This document shows, piece after piece, positions 51,252-62,190 of a DNA stretch of 64,000 nt. The translations under genes and the position numbers were made by a program. This DNA is from Tetranychus cinnabarinus. Its lineage: Eukaryota > Arthropoda > Arachnida > Trombidiformes > Tetranychidae. The DNA is taken from positions 372,001 to 436,000 of the forward strand of contig WHVY01000006.1 in NCBI GenBank assembly GCA_022266195.1. The letters run 5' to 3'. Below the pieces are notes generated by a model. It saw only the letters and a program-made list of their open reading frames with translations. It did not search any database and was not told the origin of the DNA. Every line of letters begins with the position of its first letter. The stretch's first letter is position 1.

Positions 51252-52083
51252 ATTAAGAGTTCAGATTTTCAACAGTTATAAGCCTTGAGATTAAGCTTTA
51301 AGCCTTATTTTAATTCAACTTTTAAAGGATGTTGAACTTAAGATGAGCGGATTAAAGGTAAATTTAGTTGAAAATGGACATTAGTTTTGAGGTAAACAAA
51401 AGACACCAGATTTACTTAAATCAATGGAATAAACTAATGTTATTGCATATGATTCATATTCAGTTGGACTAGTGGTTAGTAGAATCAGTTGATTGAAATC
51501 ATCAACTATTTACTAACGTAAATTTGTATTGTCCAGTGAAAATTTCAAGAATAGCCTCTTGAGGTGTTTGTCCAGCTCTAGCACCAGAAACAATACTCAA
51601 AGCTCCAGCCATTGTTATGAGGTTTTTATTGATGATACAATATTTGTGATTAATTAAAGGAATCAAAGGGTTGAAAGAGTTGACGAGATTAACAAAAATG
51701 TAAAAAGCAAATAAAGTTGATTTAGTTTGCTGCAAAAAAGAGCAACTAGAAATGTCTTTTGAACGTCTTTATTTTCCTGGTTTCATCAAGATTCACATTT
51801 CAATATTATTCATTTTGATGATGAATTGAGTGACACAAGAAATTTGTTGAAACAAATCACAATTTAATATAACATTTCATCTTGTTGTGGTCATTTGCAG
51901 GTGAAAAATGGACACTAAATTATCCGTTTGTCTTTGGCTCAGTTTTAAAAGCCTTGAGTTAACCAGAAATCTTGTTCAATGTTTAATTTCAATTACACTT
52001 GGCTAGCAAAATTGACACAATAAATGAAACTGTAAAAAAAGACGAGAAAAAGAGTCGATTTTGTTGTAATCTTCAATGTTGAA
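51252..52083. repeat. duplicated block carrying the Shaker first exon, copy 2
   Basis: Second copy of 46263-47303, same orientation, placed between ARID genes A and B. Its left edge abuts the intron-like end of the relic after gene A. Its right edge stops at TTGTAATCTTCAATGTT, the same point as copy 1. It has lost about 75 bp upstream of the exon. Confidence 0.85.
51518..51612 (-). CDS. Sh: duplicate candidate Shaker first exon (copy 2)
   Basis: Same length and phase as 46754-46660, with ATG intact. Only three bases differ in the exon: one silent (CGA to AGA) and two that change Tyr to Phe and His to Tyr near the end (EIFTGQYKF). The donor is GTTAGT instead of GTAAGT, usable but weaker. It could act as an alternative first exon of Shaker, with transcripts running antisense through ARID gene A, or be a non-functional passenger of the cluster expansion. 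The intact frame does not decide, because the duplication looks young. Confidence 0.45.
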
Positions 52084-52719
52084 GTGACTTTTTTCACCAC
52101 ATTTTCAACCAATTTTTTATAAGATTATCCACCACCCAAATCATATCGAATTTTTGACCACTTTGGGATATGATGGCGATTAATAAGGGATGTTTTAGAT
52201 GGTGTAAAAGTTGTCAACAATTCTGACAATTTGATGGACAATTTTGTTGAGAAAAGTCTCTTTAAAAAGTGATGATGTTTGATTCGATGGATGTGGTGGA
52301 AAAAAGGCGATCCCATTGTGAACAATATTCAGAGAAATCTTTAAACAGTTTCATTGTTAGCTTCTTTATTTACCCTTCGCTATTTCGCCTTCCTCTGTTT
52401 TGACCCTTTACCGTTTTATGCTTACGAAATATTCAACTTAACTATTCAAATTTCAGGTGAATTTTCCCTTCAAGTCTTGTCTTTAAACCTAAAGTATCAA
52501 GAGGATTGCTCGACCAGGAAAAGACCCAATACTTTCCTCTTAAATCTTTCACTTGGGCACTTGTGGCTATTTTTACCTTTGAACTTTTATCAATTTGGTT
52601 TAACATAATCTCTAATTATCTGATTAAACTAAAACTTTCTTGAAATGAAATCGCATTGATTAAATTGATTCAACGTAAAGGGAAGTTTCCATTTGAACCA
52701 CCAGATATCGCTAGCTAAT
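52084..52719. other. spacer between Shaker-exon copy 2 and gene B
   Basis: No coding similarity recognised. CTTTTTTCACCACAT at about 52090 and its reverse complement at about 52291-52312 could form a loose hairpin. Near 52684-52717 the DNA resembles the end of repeat R (TTTCCATTTGAACCACCAGATATCGCTAGC is the B version, written here only as a positional guide to its CGCTAGC core). Confidence 0.35.
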
Positions 52720-52898
52720 CATTACTTGCTATCAACTTTGCATAAAATTGAAAATAAAGTTAATATTGTCATTCATTTTCATTTAGTTTCGGTGAAGTTA
52801 ACATCTATTATCGAGTTTATTTATTTTTTTTGTTTTATTTTCTTTATTAATTTGTCATCATTCGGGTTAAAAACAAGCAACCTTTTCCATCTTTTGCG
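52720..52898 (+). promoter_or_regulatory. conserved upstream region of gene B
   Basis: Matches the flank of gene A almost base for base (ATCATTACTTGCTATCAACT, AAAATTGAAAATAAAGTTAA, TGTCATTCATTTTCATTTAG). Here ATT replaces the ATG that gene A uses as its start, so translation begins at 52899. Confidence 0.5.
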
Positions 52899-55800
52899 AT
52901 GGAAGGTAGTGAAGACGAAGAGGAAATTAACTTTGTTGTTCAACAAAATGACCATCAAAACGACAGACAACAGGACAATCAACATGACCATCAACATGAC
53001 CATCAACAACAATACTCTTTTGAGGAGCAATTTAAACAGCTCTATGAGCTGAGTGCGGACCCAAAAAGAAAGGAATTTTTAGACGATCTGTTTTTATTTA
53101 TGACCAAAAGAGGTGAGTCGATATTCAATCAATCTTTCATTAATTGAATGACTGTGACAATTGACACATAGACTAACAGTGAAGATCATTTCTGTTTCTT
53201 TTTTACAGTAAAGCTCGTTTGTTTGAGACAGTAAGAATAAGTGCGACACAAGAACGATTGAATAATTTTTGACTTAATTTTTGTTTGCTCAAAAACCATA
53301 AAAATCTTTGTTTACTGATAATATTTTGAGACACTGAGATCGAATGAAGAAGACCGTTGAGCACAAAATGAGACACCTAGAGCTAGTTTCTTACAGAATC
53401 CATATTGTCTTATTTCATACAATCAATTGAATTTCAACCTTTTAAATATCAGGCATCATCCTGATACAGAAATTAAATTAAAGATATTTGATTATTGATA
53501 AACAATTGTGTATTTTGAAATTCATGTTGATTAATATTTTCGGTTATGAAAAATTATTCCAACACTAGCTTCAACATGAGCGAGATCAGTATATTGATTG
53601 ATAGCGTCTATAAAACACTTGATGCTTTAGCATCAACCAATTTATTTAATTTTGATTTGAATTCTTTAGTTAAGAGAAGCAAAAGTTGGTCTCAAAGTTG
53701 GCGTAATTAGCTCAACTTGGACCCTAAACATTGTTTGTTTTGCAGATTAGGACTATACCCATATCTTCATATTTTGTTCATTTTTGTGAAAAATTTTTCG
53801 CATGATTATAAATGCTGAAGATCAATGAAGAAGTTGAAAATTTGTCACATAGACTAACAGTTCAGATGATTTCTTTTTTTCTGACGATGATAAAATGATT
53901 TGATATAATAATAGTAATAATGTCACGCATTGGCGAAAATTGAAAACGATAATTCTGTCAACATAAATGAAACAATAGAAACACATATAAAGTTGATGGT
54001 GCATTTCAATTGACATCGTTGAAGCATAAGCACCTCTCTGATATGTGTTAATGATAATGATGTTCAATATTCGTCCTGATATCCTCTTCTCTCTCTCTCT
54101 CTCTCTCTCATTCATCTATTTTTTTCCATGAAAATTCCATAAATAACACGTTAAATGGGCCTCGATCCAATCTGGGAGTTTCCATATTGGTTCATCTTCA
54201 TCTCTGATCATCATCATCATCATAATCAACTTCATCTTCCTATCGCTTGTTCCTCTCTCTCTTCGTCATCTCTTTACAATTTTGTTTATTCTATGTCAAA
54301 ACACTTTTTTTTCTCCATCATCATCATCGAGATGATCATTATCTTCATCATCATCTATTAAGAGATGAACAGCAGCATGAAAATTGTAGGATTAGCAAAC
54401 GATTCCACTCACACATTTGACGATTGATGCTTACATCAATTGAAAGTTATTACTTACTATTTATTTCTCATCTCCTTTGAACATCATTTAAATGCTTGTG
54501 CAAACGATTTACGATCATTTTCTTACTTTCACTTTTATCTTTCTCTCTCCATCACCCATCTTCATCATCTTCATCATCACCCTCGATTTGCATTAACCAT
54601 CTATTCGATGTCAATATTTATAAATATAAATGTATAAAAATCGTTCTCTCCCTATAATCATCATCTCTCTAAAAATATCTTCAACTCTCTCTTTCTCTTT
54701 CCTCATTTTTTTCCTCTCTTCTCATCATTAGTTTCTCTCTTTTTTATCCAATCAGAGTCAATTCATTCACGTGTTTCAAATAAATTGCAGTTTGATTCGT
54801 TGTTCCCTGTCAGATTAAGGTTTGGCTTAGATGATAATCAAAGTTACATGAAAATGCATTTTAATCAATTACTGATCTATAATGTTAACCAAGGTTGTTT
54901 TCATGTTCATGATTGAAAGCGAGTTTTAAGCGAAAAATGAAATGAACAAAAGGAATCAAGAATTGAGTGAAAAAAATGAATTTTTCTCTCATTCTTTCAA
55001 TCTTATAATTTTCCCTCTTCTCTCCTCTCAATAGTTATTCAACTTGATTACCTGAACCTTAAATAATGATGATAGCAATATCTATAAATGATTGCTTCTC
55101 AACTACCTCAGGAGTCCTCAACGTATTAATTTCATTATTACTTATCATTTATACATATTCATATTTATAATTATTCTAATTATTCTTTGTTTTCATTCAT
55201 TTTCCAACTTCTTTTTTGTTTTCCTTCTCCTTTCCTCTGTTTTCTTGTTCATTTCATTTTTTGTGTTTTTTCACAATCATTCCAGTTTCATCTGTTTTAA
55301 CATTTTTTTGACTTTTTTTTGCTTTCTTTGCTCTCCTTTTGCTTACATTTTTGCCTGCTTCTTGTTTAGTCTTGCTGATCCAAGGTTGTTGATTGTTAAT
55401 TATAATGAAAAGATATAAAGAACTTATTGCTTTTTTTTCTTAGAAGATGATGATAGAGAGAGAATTACTGATAAGAAATGATGGGATAAGAAGAAATGAG
55501 TGAGAATGACAGAGAGTGAGATGGTAAAGATGAGAGAGGAGAGAGTAAAGTAGGAAAAATAAGAATAAGAAAAAAGGCAAAAAAAGTGAATAATTTTGTT
55601 TCGCTTCAACTTAAGTCAACATTGACCCATCTAGAAGATGAACTTTAAGCCCGTAGGGCAGTTTATAACAAAAACAACAACTACCTATAAACAATAATAA
55701 TAATAATGGCTTCAAATTCCTAGAATATGGACGCCGAAAGAAAAGGAAGAAGGAAGACGAAGGAGAGCGAAAGAAGGGAATAAAGAGTGAGGATGATGAT

Positions 55801-58800
55801 GAGGATAAAGTGGATGGGCTAAGATAAAGCAAAGGCGAAATGTTAGAGACGATCATCTTATGACCTTGAAAAAAAAGTAACCCCTTAAAAATCACTTTAA
55901 AATTTGCCTCAATTGATTGATTGTGTTTATGCCAAAATTATTTTAATTGCAATTCTGTATTGGTTAGGCCGTTACTGCTGTTTAGGCCTGTTCGGGCGTG
56001 CCTGTCTCTTTATTTGTGAAAGAATTTGTGTCTTTTAAAAGATAAAACAAGAAGATGAAGATGAGGGTAAGGGATGAGGATGGATGGTTCAAGCTACAGC
56101 AAGTAACATGTTGAAGCTTAACTCACACAAATGGAGGTGATGATGAAAACAGACCAAAGCCATTCTCGGGGGAGAAGATTAAGAAATGTTTAAAAGAGAG
56201 CAAAAATCTTTCTCTCTCTTCTCTTGGGTCCTAAATGACCGGAAATAGTGCCTTACATCTGGTCTCCATATTTTTCATCTATCGTTAAAATTATTATAAT
56301 GTCGACCATTTTTACCATTCAAACGTTTCTTATTGAGCTTCTCAACTCTCTCTCAAGTCATCGTCTTCATCGTCTTCATCATCTTCTTGATCTTCATCTT
56401 CCTCTCTCTCTCTTTTGCTCTATCTCATTGAGTTATCTCTCTCTCTCTCTCCTTTTGTAATCAATAATTATGAGCCGAGTTTTGCATTTTAGTTTAGAGG
56501 GTGAGAAAGCAAGACAATAACTCATTTTTCAAATGAAAGGATTTTAACTTTAATGGTGAATACGCAAAATAAAAGGATGATGGCGATGATTATGAATGAT
56601 TGTATTGCTTTTATCATCACGCATCAAATTAACGTCAATCAACATCAAATTGAATTGAATTATATTTAATTATTACAAGTTAAATTTAATAATTGGTTCC
56701 AAGTAAAAATAACAAGAACAGTCTTGAAAGGGAGAGAGTGAGAGAGAATAGATGAAGATGAAGACAAATGAAGGATACTTTATGCATTGATCGTCATCAT
56801 CTCGCCATCTTCATCATTTTCATCTTTTCTTCACATTCTTCCAATCATTGGCCTTTCTGTACATTATGATTAGATGATTATTATTGTTATCATTATTGCT
56901 TATCATCAATGATTCTGTAGTCATTTAATCAAACCAATTACGCGTTGAAGTTGATGTTGAATTGTGAAAGGTTGAATGTATTTAAATACAGTTAACATTT
57001 TATTATATCAATATTTGTTAAACAATATATGCAACTGTTCAACTCTTGATTGACAAAATGATTTATCCATTTATTTCAATTATTAAACAGAAGAAGAAGA
57101 AGATGAAGAGAAGATGAAAAATGCATTTTTTTTGTAATTCGAGTTGAAAGTTGAAGCACAAAATTGAGTTCATTTGTTGAATTAAAAAGTTTTGTCTGAT
57201 GGACAATGTTGAGGTGACTTTTGGTCAAATGCTTTTCGCTCAATCATGAGATGAGTTTCACTCAACTGGCCTCAAACCGTTTAGGCCACTCATGAAATCA
57301 GTAAGTGGTTGTTGGATCATCTATCCCGCTATGTAACTCTGCATCATCCTATCATCATTATTCTCCTTATCATCTTATCATCATCCAATAAATACCAAAA
57401 ACTTGTATCATGACTTGTTTTCATTCCCTCTTCTCTCACCTTTATTTATTGAATTTTTGTTTACTCAACTGAAGTCATCATCTTTCATCAACATCAACAT
57501 GATCATCAGTAGCGATCATCCCTCTAATCATCATCCCAACATCATTATCATTATCATCATTATCTTCATCATTCAACATCATTTACTGTTTTTGGCTCAT
57601 TTTTTAATCAATAAACATTATCAATCTATAAATGAGTAACCATGAGATCTGCATATAAATGAGTAACCCTTTAATACTTCATTCAATTACGACTCGCAAC
57701 TTTTCCCATCAGTTTACATCATCAGTATATAATGAAGCAGATCGATATCATCATCATCATCACCATCATTATCACCATCTTTCTCATCATCTATTAACAA
57801 ATTGCATGCATTGAGAGAAGAGAGAAGCAAAAAACTTATCCCAATGTCAATCATGATTTTTTACTAGTTTTTTCAACTTCTCTGCACTTCTCAAGCTAAA
57901 AGTTATATTAATAATTTGCAAAACTAAACTAATCGATTATATTTGCTTCTGAATAATATTTAATCTCTATGCAGTTTCAAATATATATATATTTATATAT
58001 ATAAATATGATGAAAAAAAAACAAAATTAAATTCAAACATAAACACAACAGCAAGCAAGCAAAAAACATACAAACAGATATAATCAACCAACGCAAAAGA
58101 AGTAAAATAAATTTAAAAATGTTTGAGAAAATCATAGTTAATCAAAGGAAAACTGACATTGTTAATTAATGATGCTTTTTTTTATCATCATCAAATCATT
58201 CATTATTATGAGTGAGTCAAATGAATAAAAGCTCAGAGAAGTGAATGTTAATGAATTGAAAGTTGAATAAGCGGCTTTAATGTTGAATTTCAAGCAAAAT
58301 TGGGCAAGAAAAATCAATCTAAATGAGACAATTAATTCAATTGTAAGATTGAATGAGAGATTGATGATAACTAAACATCTTTTTTTTCTCGGTATTTTTC
58401 AGCTTCTCTCTTCACTCTTTCAATGCAAAACCATGAAAATGATGATGAGAATGGGAAGAGAAGAAGAAAATGAAGGAGAAAAAATAAATTACAGTTTTGT
58501 TACAATTGACATCGTTGAAGCATAAGCACTTTTCACTCTTGAATACTGAATATATCGTTATAGGTAAGATGAAGGTTTAACAAACTTAGGTGGAGCTTAG
58601 GAATAAGACACTTTTTCCTATTGTATAATTAATAATGCATATACAACAGGTGGTTATTGTGAATTTCATTCAAGTTTAATTGCATCGGAAATTGATAATT
58701 ATCTTTCATCATCCATTTGATGCAACAGTGGACTTTTGTAGAAGCTAGCAATTAGTTGAATCAATTTTGAATCAATGAGCAAATTTCACCTTTCAAATTG

Positions 58801-59818
58801 TTCCCTTTCGTTAAATATCATTTTTTGTTGTCATCATTATTCAGGTACCCCAGTTAATCGAATACCAATCATGGCCAAACAGGTCCTCGATCTCTACGAA
58901 CTTTACCGACTGGTAGTTAATCACGGTGGCTTAGTTGAAGTCATTAATAAAAAGATTTGGAGGGAAATAACCAAAGGCTTGTGTTTGCCTTCGTCCATAA
59001 CAAGTGCTGCCTTTACATTGCGCACTCAGTACATGAAGTATCTTTATCCATATGAGTGTGACCGAGAAAACTTGTCGACTCCCGAAGAGCTTCAACAAGC
59101 CATTGATGGTAATAGACGGGAAGGTCGAAGATCATCAAATGGTCAATATTCAGATATGATGGAGTCGTCCATTGAAGCTGGAGGTTCGGGTTCCGCTTTA
59201 TGTGGTGGTATATTGTTTAATGGTGGAGGACCGTCTAATGGAGGACCTTCTAATGGACGACCCGCCAATGGTGGACTTTCCTCACTTGGTATGAGTTCAA
59301 CTCAACCCTTAAGTTTAGTTAAAAGAAACTCGACTGCAACTAATTCTGGTGCCTCATCGAGTGAAGAGGATAATGTATCGATTCATTCCCTTTCACACAA
59401 TCCTTTGCTTGCCTTAGCCTCGGCTCAAGCTGAGGCACTCAATTTGGAGACTAAAAGAATCATGAATGGACGACAAATTGACCTAAACAAAGATTCACTT
59501 AATAATAATCAAGAAAATAGTACAAGCTCTTTTAAAGTTAATGGTTATTGCAATGGTGACTCAAATAACAACATTAAATTTAATAATAATAATAATAACA
59601 ATAATAATAACAACAATAGTAATAGCCAGGGAATTAAAAGAAATCTTTCTGATGAAGAAAGGCTTCTGATTAATGCAGGAATGCCCACTGTTCACATCAA
59701 AATACCTAATCGCGAAGGACGAGGTTCTATTGAAAATTCATTACTTTTAAGCCTGGAAATCAATAACATTACATACTCAGGAATCCTTTACCCCAAACCA
59801 AACAACAATAACAATTAA
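52899..59818 (+). CDS. retn: ARID3/dead ringer-like DNA-binding protein, gene B
   Basis: Exons 52899-53112 and 58845-59818 join in phase 1 over a 5.7-kb intron, giving 395 aa. It starts MEGSEDEEEINFVVQQ, then an Asp/Gln/His-rich run and the QLYELSADPKRKEFLDDLF segment. The ARID core is identical in protein to gene A. The linker has one more Gly/Asn unit (GGPSNGGPSNGRPANGG), SSSEEDN, a longer poly-Asn tract and SSFKVNGYCNGDSNNN. The C-terminal REKLES part matches A (SLEINNITYSGILYPK). The frame extends upstream of the exon-2 acceptor to 58775, but TTATTCAG/GT at 58844 and the family sequence show that this is intron. Two-exon pairing across such a long intron is supported by identical splice points in A and C. 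Nuclear role as sequence-specific regulator is from family knowledge. Confidence 0.87.
53113..58844 (+). other. expanded intron of gene B
   Basis: Starts GTGAGTCG and ends TTGTTGTCATCATTATTCAG. The first and last parts resemble the 759-bp intron of gene C; 54034-58502 has no counterpart there. It is full of simple tracts: (CT)n near 54086-54110 and 56428-56450, many TCATCA runs, GA-rich 55440-55560 and 55740-55830, AT-repeat 57976-58003. A GC-rich patch (GGCCTGTTCGGGCGTGCC) lies near 55980. No nested gene is supported; open frames here are low-complexity Leu/Phe/Ser. Confidence 0.7.
53838..54255 (+). repeat. intron repeat shared with gene C (B copy)
   Basis: About 400 bp nearly identical to 62456-63025 in the intron of gene C. 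It includes CACATAGACTAACAGT, AATGTCACGCATTG, TTGATGGTGCATTTCAATTG, a (CT)n run and GGGCCTCGATCCAATCTGGG. The C copy has about 130 bp extra (62701-62835). It shows that the B and C introns descend from one duplicated gene. Confidence 0.85.
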
Positions 59819-59877
59819 AACAAAAAAACGAAATGAAAAGACAAAAAAATTGAAAGTTTGTAATACTGTTTGATATC

Positions 59878-59883
59878 AATAAA
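59878..59883 (+). other. polyadenylation signal of gene B
   Basis: AATAAA in the same context as in gene A (GATATCAATAAACATTTAC), about 60 bp after the stop. Confidence 0.65.
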
Positions 59884-60210
59884 CATTTACTTATTTAATA
59901 GAAGAACGTGTTTTCACTCTTTTCACCCAACAACACGTACAGGCAAAACCCGAGAGCGGGAACCAGTTCATAAAACACCAAATCACTCACATCCTGCTTT
60001 TCTCGTTTCTTCAACGAACCACTTCACTTAGTATGATAGAGACTCACAATTGATTGCTTATAAACATGGAAATCATTAATTTACTCAGGAAAGTGATTTT
60101 ATCCATGAAGGAACAATAAAACAAGAAATAAAATGCAAGAAAAATTTCAATATCATTTGTATATCATTTATTAACAATTACATGATGAGTTTGTCACCTC
60201 ACCATGCTTT
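59884..60210 (+). pseudogene. ARID3-like tail relic after gene B
   Basis: Parallel to the region after gene A. Shared flank (AGAAGAACGTGTTTTCACT, CCCGAGAGCGGGAACCAGTT) leads into a decayed REKLES tail (60046-60095) and then 3' DNA (AACAATTACATGATGAGTTT at about 60175) that matches DNA after the 48369-48647 tail. Several changes break the frame. Confidence 0.65.
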
Positions 60211-62019
60211 CATCAACTCATGTAACTATTAAGATTAAAGGTTGTCTCCAATTAAATAGATAACTTAATCACCTAATGCTACAGGTGTTTCATATCCATT
60301 TCACCCTAAAGCTTCTAAGGCTTCTTTTAATCCCTCAAACCTATTCAACCAAAAGAGGCAAAAGTTTTAAATTCATTTACATTAAAATACAAAGTTAATC
60401 AAGTAAATCTGATGCATAGCTTGTCACAAGAAATTTGTTTTTATTATTCAATTTTTGCTTCAAATGATTATTTATTTTGCCCAAAAAATGCAAATTAACC
60501 AACGAAATTTGAACAAATTCAAAGTTTTTTCTTACATTGGAAGGCACCTTACTGGTCGATGCAAGAAATTTCATGATGAATCGATAAGTTAAAAAAGATG
60601 TTTGGTAAAGTGTTGACATGCAAATTTTTTTGTGATTTTTATTCCAATTTCAAGTCTAATCAGATCCATTGTAATGAAACTATGAAGCTCATTCTCAAGT
60701 TGAACAACATTCATTTTGTTTGCTTTTTTGTGCAATGTCTTTGTTTCTGTCATTTCAGTTTCATTTTAATATCTATTTATCATGAAATTTCCCGAATCGA
60801 ATCGTAAGGTCCTTTTTCTAGTTAGTTTTCGGAGATCATTGAAGATGGTACAAAAAATTTTATCATTGTATTGCTTATGTTGCTTATGTTGATTTATAGA
60901 GGTAAATGGTTACTCAAACACAAATCTCATCATTTGAAGGATTATTAAATGAATGAGCTCAGATTTTCTTCGTTATTCAGTCATATTATTTTTATAGTCC
61001 ATAATAAAATCTAATGACTGGTCAAAGAATGATGATTGTAGATGCTGCCATTATCGGAATATTGAGACTTATTATTTGTTAGAGTTTTAAGGCTAATAAC
61101 CAAAAACCAAGAGAACTGTCAATAAATTGAGAAAAGTGTTCGATCTTTGATAAAAAGCAAAAATTTTTATCGACAAATGATAAGTTTCATATCAACTCTT
61201 ACGGTCACAGAAAGCAGTTGGTTCAATTGAAAAATCAAACTGATTTGTTTCACAGAAAACAGAAAATTTAATTTCTCATTTGTCACTTTTCTGGTTGATC
61301 ATCAAAAATTACATCATAATTAATTGAAATAACAGGATGAAGCTGAAAATTATTTTTTTTCCTCCAATCAGTTTACCGTGTTTGCGCAAATGAATTTTGC
61401 TGAAAATAACTCAAAAAATAACGTCTATTATATTGCCAATAGTAAGACGAAAGCAATGTTTAAATTATCATAGGGCTTCGATACCAATAGATGGCTCTCA
61501 CTTTTTGTCAGTTAAAAGTTGAAAATTAAATTTTTGCCACCTCTTCAAGTAAGGGAGAGCAGTGAGGATAAGAGAGATAAGGAGCAGGAAAGAGGGAGTT
61601 GGAAAGAGAAAGAGATTTAGAGAGAGAAATGACAAAAAAATAAATGTAAACAAATTTTTTGATGAAAAAAAGAAGTTGAAAAATTAAAGAAAATTAAAAG
61701 GATTGTTGGTGGCGCCATCGCGTTCTGCTTGTTTTCCCTATTTTTGCAAAAGATAGTTAACATTGCGTGTTACCTCTTGTTATACTCTTTGCCCTCTAGT
61801 AATCATTTCCATGGTGAATTAAATTGTTGAAGCTAACAAGTATGTCAAAATAATTGAGCAAAATATGTCTCTGAAAGCCATTAGGAAAATGAGTTAAAGC
61901 CGTCTTAAGAAGATCTTTCTTGACAATCGTCTTTAGTGGTGAAATTAAGGTATGAACCCCACTGGACTTACTCCCTCGAACAGAGGATTTAATTGGTGCT
62001 TCTTAAAGTATTAAAGTTG
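60211..62019. other. intergenic region between genes B and C
   Basis: AT-rich, with a purine-rich tract at about 61545-61640 (GAGAGA, GGAAAGAG units). No protein-coding exon, RNA gene or long repeat recognised. Confidence 0.5.
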
Positions 62020-62190
62020 CCATAAGATTGAAGATTAAGTTAATGTTGTCACTCATTTTCATCCAGTCTCTGTCAAGTTAACATCTATTATCAAGTTTTT
62101 TATTTATTTATTTATTTTTTTTTTGTTTTATTTCTTCATTAAGCTACCACCATTCGGGTTAAAAACAAGCAACCTCATCCATCTTTAGCG
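62020..62190 (+). promoter_or_regulatory. conserved upstream region of gene C
   Basis: More diverged version of the A and B flank (GTTGTCACTCATTTTCATCC, AGTTAACATCTATTATCAAG, long ATTTATTT/T tract, CCATTCGGGTTAAAAACAAG before the start). As in B the upstream ATG of gene A is ATT here. Confidence 0.5.

Noticed and set aside
52086..52312. Possible inverted-repeat element before gene B
   Set aside because: Only about 15-20 bp of each arm pair; the rest does not align.
55092..55418. 108-codon hydrophobic frame in the intron of gene B
   Set aside because: Phe/Leu/Ile-rich translation of a T-rich stretch; no splice or homology support.
58775..58844. Upstream extension of the exon-2 frame of gene B with its own ATG
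   Set aside because: It runs through a polypyrimidine tract and a TTATTCAG acceptor, and the protein homology starts exactly after that acceptor (GTPVNRIPIM), as in A and C.
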